This document shows, in pieces, positions 1 to 5,067 of a DNA stretch of 11,061 bases. The DNA is taken from the NCBI GenBank assembly GCA_030064695.1, contig JASHYV010000147.1, forward strand, positions 1 to 11,061, in the 5' to 3' direction. Position 1 is the stretch's first letter; every line of letters begins with the position of its first letter. The position numbers were made by a program, and so were the translations under genes. The notes below the pieces were generated by a model. It was not told the DNA's origin. It saw nothing but the letters and a program-made list of their open reading frames with translations, and did no database searches. This stretch comes from Thermoplasmata archaeon. Its GTDB lineage: Archaea > Thermoplasmatota > Thermoplasmata > UBA184.

Positions 1-521
1 GAGATCGCCGGCGCCGGGCAGCCCAAGTGCTGGCAGATGGCGCTGTAGGCGACGATCGAGTTGTTGGTCCCGATCCCGCCCGGCACGTTCTCCGCCCCGG
101 GGTTCGACGTGCTCGGCGGCTCGCCGTTCACCGGGTAGAGATTGAGCAGGAAGTTCGGCTCGTTCTGGAGCGGGTAGTAGAACAGGTAGAGGCTCGACGT
201 GCCCACGTTGTACTCGCCTTCCACCTTGTCGACGGTGAGCGGCGCCCCGTCGATGTCGATGAGCTGCGTCCGGGGGTAGCTCGAGATCCCGATGATCGGC
301 GGCTGGACGTACTGCAGGGTCCCGCCGACCAGGCCGCCGCCGGCGGCGCCGATCACGCCCGCCACGGCGAGCAGCTTGAGGACGTTCCGCTTCGTCTCGT
401 CGACGTCGCCCTCCCCGTCGGCCGCGGTCACGCGGCGCACGTGGCCCACCGGAAGGTCGAAGGTCGGCCGGCTCGGGGCCAGGTACGGGCAGCTCGCGGG
501 GCAGTCCAGGTCGCGCATCAT
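1..521 (-). CDS. Rieske 2Fe-2S protein (partial, C-terminus beyond window)
   Basis: This is the N-terminal 173 residues of a Rieske iron-sulfur protein, the electron-transfer subunit of a cytochrome bc-type complex. The first cluster-binding box is visible as CQHLGC (C163, H165), in the same form as archaeal Rieske proteins. The second box lies off the left edge. The protein has an unusual cytoplasmic N-tail of about 43 residues with a CPASC pair (C7, C11). It is followed by T-K-R-N-V-L-K (residues 43-49) and a hydrophobic, glycine-rich helix (about 48-69), which together look like an uncleaved Tat signal anchor with KR in place of RR. The domain from about residue 75 on would be extracellular. 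The start is the ATG at 521, chosen because a GGAGG ribosome site lies five bases upstream and because it overlaps the stop of the upstream gene as ATGA. A second ATG follows at once. It is last in a Tat gene cluster; the next gene out of the window may be cytochrome b (inference). Confidence 0.9.
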   Translation of the reverse strand, partial: MMRDLDCPASCPYLAPSRPTFDLPVGHVRRVTAADGEGDVDETKRNVLKLLAVAGVIGAAGGGLVGGTLQYVQPPIIGISSYPRTQLIDIDGAPLTVDKVEGEYNVGTSSLYLFYYPLQNEPNFLLNLYPVNGEPPSTSNPGAENVPGGIGTNNSIVAYSAICQHLGCPAPAI

Positions 522-700
522 AGCGTCCTCCCGGTGGTGTCGGGCTTCGCGTCGTCCGCCTCGCCGGGCGGCGGCTCGCGGGCCGTGCCCGGGAGCTCCG
601 CGTTCTCGCTGCCGTGGTAGACGACCCAGGTGATCCCGATCCCCATCAGGACGACGAGGATCTCGGTCATCTCGACGATCTGCCCGGGCGAGAGGCTCAT
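518..700 (-). CDS. Small one-helix membrane protein of unknown function
   Basis: A 60-residue protein I do not recognise. Residues about 8-28 are a single hydrophobic segment (ITWVV near its end), preceded by a short polar start and followed by a Pro/Glu/Asp/Thr-rich hydrophilic tail. It lacks the amphipathic helix that TatA-family proteins carry after their membrane segment, so I do not call it a third Tat subunit. Its ATG overlaps the stop of the TatA/B-like gene as ATGA, and its own TGA overlaps the Rieske start as ATGA. It is therefore translationally coupled on both sides, which is the main reason to believe it is real. An internal ATG at 670 would give a protein shorter by ten residues. 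From its position it may be an accessory subunit or assembly factor of the Rieske/cytochrome b complex (inference only). Confidence 0.65.
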   Translation of the reverse strand: MSLSPGQIVEMTEILVVLMGIGITWVVYHGSENAELPGTAREPPPGEADDAKPDTTGRTL

Positions 701-1089
701 CGGTACGCCTCCCGGTCCGCGACGTCGACGGAGGCCGTCGCCGTCCAGATCGGCGTGGGGTAACCGCCGGTCCAGGGACTCGTGGTCACCGGGACCGGCG
801 GCGGGGGGGCAGCGGGAGGGGTGCGGACCGCGGCCGGGATGCCGCGGGTGTGCGTCGGCGTGGGGTCGAGCCCCAGGAGCGCGCCGCGGATCGAGAGCGG
901 CTGGCCCGGCCCGGGGGTCGGGATCTCGGCGGCCTTCGAGAACTCGGCGAGCAGCTCCTGCTTCAGCTGGCCGGCCCGGCCGTACCAGCGTCCGAGGGTG
1001 CGGAGCGTCTGCGAGCTGTCCTTCCCGAACAGGAGGAACGCGGCCGCGACCAGGACGATCACCCAGTCGACGTCGGAGAGGAGCGCCAC
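697..1089 (-). CDS. TatA/TatB-like Sec-independent translocase subunit
   Basis: A 130-residue TatA/B-family protein. Residues 7-21 form a short membrane segment that ends in the family's LFG signature. An amphipathic helix follows (about 24-50), with the expected L-G-R...G-R pattern (TLGRWYGRAGQLKQEL). The usual proline after LFG is replaced by KDSS. After residue 55 the protein becomes a long Pro/Thr-rich tail of about 75 residues, with a PPPP run near 95-98. This makes it clearly longer than the 69-residue TatA upstream, so it may act as a TatB-like partner of TatC. Archaeal Tat systems usually have only TatA and TatC, so the TatB role is an inference. The start is GTG at 1089, four bases after the tatC stop, with GGGGTGA overlapping that stop as a likely ribosome site. 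Its own stop overlaps the next ATG. Confidence 0.75.
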   Translation of the reverse strand: MALLSDVDWVIVLVAAAFLLFGKDSSQTLRTLGRWYGRAGQLKQELLAEFSKAAEIPTPGPGQPLSIRGALLGLDPTPTHTRGIPAAVRTPPAAPPPPVPVTTSPWTGGYPTPIWTATASVDVADREAYR

Positions 1090-1093
1090 TAGC

Positions 1094-1930
1094 TCACCCC
1101 GCTCCGGCGAGCGCGCGCGGCGGAGGCGGAGGGGCGTGGGCGCGCCGCTCCCAGCGCGTGGCGAAGTACGCGCCGCCGAAGTACAGCCCCATCATCGGCG
1201 TAGCGATGATCATCATCGTGATCCCGGAGTTGTCGGGGGTCACGATCATCCCGAAGACGAGGCAGCCCAGGATCGCGCCCCGCCAGTGCTTCCGCCAGGC
1301 GGCCGCCTTCACGACCCCCAGCCGGGTGAGCGCGTAGACGAAGACCGGGAGCTCGCAGACCACCCCGAAGGCGAGTGAGTAGAGCAGCGCGAAGGTGACG
1401 AAGTCCTGCACGCCCAGGACAGGGGCGAGCCCCATCGCCGCGACGTACCGGAACAGCAGCAGGAACGTGAACGGCGTGATCCAGATCAGGCCGACCGCGG
1501 TCCCGAGCGCGAAGAGGACCGTCGCCGGGACGCCGATCTGGCGGAGCAGCGTCCGCTCGTTCTGCCGGAGCGCGGGGACGAGGAACGCCGCCGCCTCGTG
1601 GACGATCCAGGGCATGGCGAGGATGACGGAGAGCAGGATCCCGATCTCCATCTGCGCGAAGATCGAGTCGCCGACGCCGACGTTGAGCAGCTCGACGCCC
1701 GGCGGCAGCATCCAGGCGACCATCGCCCGGAAGACCTGCGCGGTCACGTTGTAGAACGGGCTCGGCCAGGGGTAGGCGAACGGGACGGTGGCCCCGAAGA
1801 GGTCGAGGCGCACCGGCACGAGCTCGAAGAACAGGAGGAAGCCGAAGATGCCGGCGAGGACGATCCCGACGCGGACGAGGCGGCGGCGGACCTCCGCGAG
1901 GATCGAGAGGATCCGATCGAGATCGCCCAT
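1094..1930 (-). CDS. tatC: TatC, Sec-independent protein translocase core
   Basis: A 278-residue polytopic membrane protein with about six hydrophobic segments. It is the TatC receptor that binds twin-arginine signal peptides. Conserved TatC features are present. The loop block is F116-x2-P119-A-L-x3-E125-R126, matching the E. coli F94/P97/E103/R104 signal-binding patch. C-E193-L-P-V corresponds to E. coli E170, and T-P-D233 corresponds to D211. The N-terminal HLxELR box is altered to ILAEVR (residues 10-15). The C-tail after about residue 260 is rich in Arg, Ala and Pro. The start is ATG at 1930, preceded by GGGGTGA. It lies 106 bases downstream of tatA and four bases upstream of the second TatA/B-like gene, so the three probably form one operon with the Rieske protein, a typical Tat substrate. 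Confidence 0.93.
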   Translation of the reverse strand: MGDLDRILSILAEVRRRLVRVGIVLAGIFGFLLFFELVPVRLDLFGATVPFAYPWPSPFYNVTAQVFRAMVAWMLPPGVELLNVGVGDSIFAQMEIGILLSVILAMPWIVHEAAAFLVPALRQNERTLLRQIGVPATVLFALGTAVGLIWITPFTFLLLFRYVAAMGLAPVLGVQDFVTFALLYSLAFGVVCELPVFVYALTRLGVVKAAAWRKHWRGAILGCLVFGMIVTPDNSGITMMIIATPMMGLYFGGAYFATRWERRAHAPPPPPRALAGAG

Positions 1931-2018
1931 CAGTCACCCCGGCATCGCCTCCGGGTCTCCCGTTCCCCTCGGGATGGGATCTCGACCGCCTCCGGATTGG
2001 TACGGGCCTCGGGCATGA

Positions 2019-2032
2019 GGGACCGAGGTCCC
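2019..2032. other. Short inverted repeat just after tatA
   Basis: GGGACC-GA-GGTCCC is a perfect 6-bp inverted repeat lying five bases beyond the tatA stop on the minus strand. It can form a 5-bp stem with a 4-base loop. There is no T-run after it. It may act as an mRNA processing or stability signal in the 106-base gap between tatA and tatC, perhaps allowing unequal TatA:TatC levels. That role is an inference, and in such GC-rich DNA the repeat could be chance. Confidence 0.3.
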
Positions 2033-2036
2033 CCGT

Positions 2037-2246
2037 TCAGTGGCCCGGGCCGACCGGCGTGGAGGCGCTCGCGGCCTGCTTCGACTGCTCCGCCGCGATC
2101 TCCCGGTCGACCTCCATCTTCCCCTTCTTGAACTCCCCGACGGACCGCCCCAGGCTGTGCGCCAGCTGCGGGATCTTGCTCGATCCGTAGAACAGGATCC
2201 CCGCCACCACCGCGATGATCAACCAGTCGTCGATTGAGTCGAACAC
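2037..2246 (-). CDS. tatA: TatA, Sec-independent translocase pore subunit
   Basis: A 69-residue protein with textbook TatA layout. Membrane segment about 8-20 (WLIIAVVAGILFYG) leads into the S-S-K-I-P-x-L hinge (residues 22-27). An amphipathic helix follows with L-G-R-S-V-G-E-F-K (residues 32-40), then a charged tail and a short Ser/Ala/Pro end. TatA oligomers form the export path recruited by TatC for folded, often cofactor-containing proteins. The start is the GTG at 2246, chosen because a strong GGGGGAG ribosome site lies just upstream and the N-terminus M-F-D-S-I-D-D-W fits the family. The open frame continues upstream, but that part has no TatA character. It is the first gene of the Tat/Rieske cluster. 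The 101-base gap upstream carries two TTCGTA-type sites. Confidence 0.92.
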   Translation of the reverse strand: MFDSIDDWLIIAVVAGILFYGSSKIPQLAHSLGRSVGEFKKGKMEVDREIAAEQSKQAASASTPVGPGH

Positions 2247-2287
2247 GTCTCCCCCCGTCGCGACCACCGGGGGTCGAGCCAAGTGGC

Positions 2288-2327
2288 GTTCGTATGCGAC
2301 GACCGTACCCGTATCGAGGGTTCGTAC
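2288..2327 (-). promoter_or_regulatory. Two TACGAAC sites upstream of tatA
   Basis: Read on the minus strand, the tatA upstream gap contains GTACGAAC (2320-2327) and ATACGAAC (2288-2295). The second begins 32 bp after the first, about three helical turns. The same core, or its near-palindromic complement TTCRTAC, occurs upstream of every other transcription unit that starts in this window. The A/T-rich stretches nearby are CTTATC at 2336-2341 and ATACGG at 2309-2314; neither is a convincing TATA box. The sites could be a promoter element or a regulator site for tatA. Confidence 0.45.
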
Positions 2328-2347
2328 CCCCGCCAGATAAGCAGGGC

Positions 2348-3391
2348 TCAGGCGGCCTCGACGAGGATCGTGTCGGTCCCCGCCGCCACGGCCCGGTCGA
2401 TCGCGATCTCGGCGAGCAGTCCCAGGCAGCCGGCGCCGCGCTTCAGGAGGTGCGCCGCCGGTCGGGCGGCCGCCCGTCGCGCCGCGGCCCCGCGATGGTC
2501 GGCGGGCCCGAGCGCGGCGTCGCCGATCCGGCCCGAACCGTTGTACACCTCGCAGGCGTGGTCCAGCGACGGGTGCATCAGCGCGTCCACGACCCCCTTC
2601 AGGTGGTTCTTCAGCAGCGGCAGGTACTCGGCGAGCTGCGCGGAGCTCGCCCCGGGCAGGGTCGTCGCTTCCTCGTTGAGCGTGCGGAGCGTGTCGCCGA
2701 ACAGCTCGGCGAGCTCCTCCAGCGCGTGGACGACCACGCGCCACTCGAGCAGCTGCCGCGGGTCGGGGCTGCCGATCCGTCGGGCGAGCGACCAGTCGCG
2801 GCTCGCGAGGAACAGCTGGCGGACGAGCAGCGCCAGGACCTTGTTCGCCTCCTCCTCGATCGCGGTGACCCGGCGGCTGCGGGTCCGCCGCTGGACCAGC
2901 TCCTCCATCTCCTCGAGGTAGGCGACCAGGATCATCTTCATCCGCTGGACCAGCTGGGGCAGCCCGTACTTCGACGGGTCGATGAAGTTCTGGAGCACGA
3001 TGCGGTTCGGCTCCTGGGCGACGATCGAGACGCCGAGGAGGCCCCGGGCGGCCTGCTGGAGCTCCTCGAGCCGGTCGGGATGGAGCGGAACGTCCGTCCG
3101 GATCTCGATCGAGTCGTGACCGACCCGGTACGCGCCGATGATCAGGCGCTCCAGGACGCCCGGGGTGTCGAACGAACGGGCCTGCACCAGGAACGGCGCT
3201 TCCTCGGGCGCCGCGCCGGGCAGGGGCGCGGGCTTGAGGTACAGCGTTCCGTCATCGTTCTGGTCGAAGACGATCAGATCGCCCGGATGGAGGTTCATCG
3301 CCTCCGCCCAGGGCTTCGGCAGCGTGACGGCGATCGACGAGTGTCCGGCCTTCAGCACGCGGCGCTCCCGGCTCGGTGTCCCCCATGCCAT
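2348..3391 (-). CDS. AbrB-PhoU family transcriptional/phosphate regulator
   Basis: A 347-residue protein combining an N-terminal AbrB/SpoVT swapped-hairpin DNA-binding domain with a PhoU-like helical domain, a fusion common in archaea. The AbrB part covers about residues 9-53, with R-V-L-K-A-G-H-S-S-I-A-V-T-L-P-K and P-G-D-L-I-V-F-D. After a linker, PhoU-like helices run from about 145 to 205 (acidic E-E-E-A-N-K at 179-184, a candidate metal site) and 215-275 (HALEELAEL). The last 60 residues are Ala/Arg-rich. PhoU proteins usually control phosphate uptake, but no pst or pho transport gene lies in the window, so the target here is unknown. The start is ATG at 3391, chosen because the AbrB domain begins right after it. 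Inverted repeats immediately upstream suggest autoregulation. It stands alone between tatA and a cupredoxin gene. Confidence 0.85.
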   Translation of the reverse strand: MAWGTPSRERRVLKAGHSSIAVTLPKPWAEAMNLHPGDLIVFDQNDDGTLYLKPAPLPGAAPEEAPFLVQARSFDTPGVLERLIIGAYRVGHDSIEIRTDVPLHPDRLEELQQAARGLLGVSIVAQEPNRIVLQNFIDPSKYGLPQLVQRMKMILVAYLEEMEELVQRRTRSRRVTAIEEEANKVLALLVRQLFLASRDWSLARRIGSPDPRQLLEWRVVVHALEELAELFGDTLRTLNEEATTLPGASSAQLAEYLPLLKNHLKGVVDALMHPSLDHACEVYNGSGRIGDAALGPADHRGAAARRAAARPAAHLLKRGAGCLGLLAEIAIDRAVAAGTDTILVEAA

Positions 3392-3400
3392 TGACGGCCT

Positions 3401-3427
3401 CGAACCTACTACAAGGTTCGTAGGTTC
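3401..3427 (-). promoter_or_regulatory. Nested inverted repeats (putative operator) before the AbrB-PhoU gene
   Basis: Two overlapping perfect inverted repeats lie 10-36 bases upstream of the ATG. CGAACCT (3401-3407) pairs with AGGTTCG (3414-3420) across six bases. GAACCTAC (3402-3409) pairs with GTAGGTTC (3420-3427) across ten. The block thus has three copies of the AGGTTC half-site, plus a TTCGTAG that matches the element seen at other promoters here. The repeats sit where an archaeal TATA/TSS region would be for a leaderless or short-leader transcript, so a bound repressor would block initiation. AbrB-type domains bind as dimers; control by the gene's own product is an inference. Confidence 0.55.
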
Positions 3428-3462
3428 ATCCGCTCTTCGGATTTGAGGCTTGCGTCGGGCCG

Positions 3463-4197
3463 TCAGGGCTGCTTCGGGGTCTCCGGAAGCGGCGGGCTCT
3501 CGGCGGGGGTCGGGGCGGCGGGCGTCTCGGGCTCGGGGTAGCCGAGCCGCTGGGGCGGCATCTCGAACTCGGAGCCGCGGCGGCGTCCGACGACGAAGCC
3601 GAGCACGATCGCGATCACGACGAGCGAGACGATCGTGCCCACGATGATGAACACCGCGGCGCCGGGGCCGGTGTCGGGCGAGCTCACCGAGAGGTTCCCG
3701 GGCAGCGGGATCCCGAAGGAGATGAAGCCGTACATTCCGGACTGGAAGTGGCCGGGCTCCATGCACATGAACTCGTACCAGCCCGAGGCGTTCACCCGGA
3801 TCGTCCCGGTGAGCACCTGGCCGTTGCCCGTCGAGTTGAGGTTCGCGAGCGGCGTGTAGCCGCTGCCGTAGACGATCTGGTCGAGCGTGGTCGGCTGGAT
3901 CGTGGTCGGGTTCGCGAGCACCACCCCCTGGCGGCCGTAGATGGTGAAGGTATGGGCGAGCGAGTCGGCGTCCGTGTACGTGACGGTGACGTTGGTGCCG
4001 ACCGCCAGGTCCTGGATCGCGTTGGGAGAGAAGGTGAGACCCGAGAGCGCCGTCACCGAGAAGCTGCTCGCGCCCGAGGCGTCCACCACCTCGGCCCGGG
4101 CGGGGACGGCCGGCAGGAGCACGGCGACGCCGCTCATGACGAGCGCGAGCGCGAGCAGGTAGGCGGCACCGCGGCGTGCGGTCTGCCGATCGATCAT
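3463..4197 (-). CDS. Membrane-anchored blue-copper protein (cupredoxin, plastocyanin/sulfocyanin-like)
   Basis: A 244-residue secreted, C-terminally anchored type 1 copper protein. Residues 1-35 are a signal peptide ending in A-R-A, with an R-R pair (8-9) that would suit either Sec or Tat export. The cupredoxin fold spans about 45-165. The four expected copper ligands are visible: H82 (A-H-T-F), then C145-x4-H150-x4-M155. A membrane helix follows at about 181-204, stopped by R-R-R, then a Pro/Glu-rich cytoplasmic tail of about 35 residues. Four N-glycosylation sequons (N69, N121, N136, N168) fit an archaeal surface location. It likely carries electrons to the CuA oxidase subunit encoded divergently next door (inference from context). 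The start is ATG at 4197, with GAGGTG eleven bases upstream; the open frame extends further but without protein character. Confidence 0.9.
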   Translation of the reverse strand: MIDRQTARRGAAYLLALALVMSGVAVLLPAVPARAEVVDASGASSFSVTALSGLTFSPNAIQDLAVGTNVTVTYTDADSLAHTFTIYGRQGVVLANPTTIQPTTLDQIVYGSGYTPLANLNSTGNGQVLTGTIRVNASGWYEFMCMEPGHFQSGMYGFISFGIPLPGNLSVSSPDTGPGAAVFIIVGTIVSLVVIAIVLGFVVGRRRGSEFEMPPQRLGYPEPETPAAPTPAESPPLPETPKQP

Positions 4198-4244
4198 CCG
4201 GGTCCCCACACCTCTCGGACGCCGGCGGGACGGAGCGTGAGCTT

Positions 4245-4263
4245 CAAAGCCCCTCCGTATGAA
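4245..4263 (-). promoter_or_regulatory. Putative promoter of the first cupredoxin gene
   Basis: On the minus strand TTCATAC (4257-4263) is followed after exactly six bases by GCTTTG (4245-4250), an A/T-box candidate. A start site about 26 bases downstream of that box would fall near 4221. This gives a leader of about 24 bases that contains the GAGGTG ribosome site. The same spacing is seen at two other promoters in the window. Confidence 0.5.
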
Positions 4264-4306
4264 CCGCACGAGATCCGAGGCGACGCGGCCGTGGCGGCCG
4301 ATGCGG

Positions 4307-4325
4307 TTCGTACGCGCGGGATATG
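4307..4325 (+). promoter_or_regulatory. Putative promoter of the split oxidase subunit II genes
   Basis: TTCGTAC (4307-4313), six bases, then GATATG (4320-4325), a TATA-like box. A start site about 26 bases further on would lie at about 4349, almost on the GTG at 4351. This suggests a leaderless mRNA and agrees with the lack of a ribosome site there. It lies head-to-head with the promoter of the cupredoxin gene, so both elements sit in one 153-base divergent control region. Confidence 0.5.
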
Positions 4326-4350
4326 TAGGTCCGTCCACCCCTCCCGGACC

Positions 4351-4575
4351 GTGTCGGTCCTCGGCGAGCGGCCCGCGTCGGGCGGGCTCGTCGCCCCCGC
4401 GCTCGCGGTCGCCGGGCTCGTGGCGTCCGGAGAGACCAACCTCCAGGAGACGCAGGCGCTGCTCTGGATCATGATCGGCATCAGCGTCGCCGGTGCGATC
4501 GTGACGTTCGCGTTCCTGGTCTACGCGGTCGTGCGCTTCCGCGACCGGACCAAGAAGGGGAGACACTATGGTTAA
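4351..4575 (+). CDS. Oxidase subunit II, first membrane helix encoded as a separate gene
   Basis: A 74-residue protein that matches the first transmembrane helix of heme-copper oxidase subunit II. E-T-Q-A-L-L-W (33-39) opens a helix to about residue 60, ending in L-V-Y-A-V-V-R-F-R-D-R, the usual subunit II pattern at the cytoplasmic end of TM1. The next gene starts with N-K-L-E-V-A-W-T, the usual opening of TM2, so the two together read as one subunit II broken in the short cytoplasmic loop. The frames differ by one base, and the genes overlap by eight bases (ATGGTTAA). Residues 1-30 are mildly hydrophobic and have no clear counterpart. The start is GTG at 4351, which fits the promoter as a leaderless start; GTG at 4420 is an alternative giving 51 residues. 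An assembly indel is the main competing explanation. Confidence 0.72.
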   Translation: MSVLGERPASGGLVAPALAVAGLVASGETNLQETQALLWIMIGISVAGAIVTFAFLVYAVVRFRDRTKKGRHYG

Positions 4576-5035
4576 CAAGCTCGAGGTCGCCTGGACGCTC
4601 GCCGTGGTCGCCCTGCTCGCGGGGGTCGCCACGTACTCCACGATCCTCCTCTACCAGCTGGACGCTCTCCCGTCCGATCCCAACGAGTACGTGACCGTGA
4701 TCGGCCACCAGTGGTGGTGGGAGTTCTGCTACACCAACGCCTCGACCGCGGGCTGCTTCAACTCGACCTACGACGCCACCACGAATACGGTGAGCGGCGG
4801 AGAGTTATGGGCCCCCGCCGGTGCCGTCGTGCAGATCAACGTCACCGGCGCCGACGTGATCCATTCGTTCAACATCCCGCAGCTGGGGGTCCGGATCGAC
4901 GCGATCCCGGGCCGCACCAACTACTTCGCGTTCACCGTGCCGAACGTGGCCCCGGGCACCCAGTATCTCATCCAGTGCACCGAGTTCTGCGGCGAGTACC
5001 ACGGGACGATGCGCTCGTTCCTGATGATCACCTAG
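4568..5035 (+). CDS. coxB: Heme-copper oxidase subunit II, TM2 plus CuA domain
   Basis: A 155-residue protein carrying the second membrane helix of subunit II (about 8-30) and the complete CuA cupredoxin domain. All CuA ligands are present: H99, C137, E139, C141, H145 and M148 (C-T-E-F-C-G-E-Y-H-G-T-M). The aromatic G-H-Q-W-W-W-E-F patch (46-53), used for electron entry, is also there. The subunit accepts electrons from a mobile carrier and passes them to subunit I. It is shorter than usual because TM1 is a separate upstream gene. The start is ATG at 4568, with GGGGAG five bases before it, inside the end of the TM1 gene, so the two are translationally coupled. Three sequons (N57, N65, N91) lie in the outer domain. 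No subunit I gene follows; the next gene is convergent. Confidence 0.92.
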   Translation: MVNKLEVAWTLAVVALLAGVATYSTILLYQLDALPSDPNEYVTVIGHQWWWEFCYTNASTAGCFNSTYDATTNTVSGGELWAPAGAVVQINVTGADVIHSFNIPQLGVRIDAIPGRTNYFAFTVPNVAPGTQYLIQCTEFCGEYHGTMRSFLMIT

Positions 5036-5067
5036 GCGCCGGGGCGCGGCCCCCGCGGGGCGCCTAG
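5032..5067. terminator. Bidirectional hairpin spanning two convergent stop codons
   Basis: CTAGGCGCC (5032-5040) pairs perfectly with GGCGCCTAG (5059-5067). A smaller GGGGC-GCG-GCCCC hairpin (5041-5053) fits inside the loop. The coxB TAG (5033-5035) and the TAG of the convergent cupredoxin gene (5064-5066) are both part of the outer stem, so each mRNA would end in the same structure. There is no T-run, so whether this terminates transcription or protects the 3' ends is not clear. Confidence 0.6.

Noticed and set aside
518..700. Third TatA/E subunit
   Set aside because: It has one membrane helix but no glycine hinge and no amphipathic helix after it.
2262..2335. tRNA-like pieces on the plus strand (a GAGC...GTTC D-arm-like stem and GGGTTCGTACCC resembling a T-arm)
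   Set aside because: The T-loop-like part lacks the conserved A58, no anticodon stem forms, and no 7-bp acceptor stem can be drawn. The GTTCGTAC core recurs in other gaps as a DNA motif.
2247..2744. Long upstream extension of the tatA frame
   Set aside because: It is antisense-like, low-complexity Arg/Ala/Gly sequence overlapping the AbrB-PhoU gene; the GTG with a strong ribosome site at 2246 fits TatA.
4198..4641. N-terminal extension of the first cupredoxin reading frame
   Set aside because: It is open only because of high GC; it runs across the divergent promoter and antisense to the oxidase gene. The signal peptide starts at the ATG at 4197.
5041..5053. Separate regulatory hairpin inside the convergent gap
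   Set aside because: It is short and lies within the larger stem-loop; in GC-only sequence it has little independent weight.
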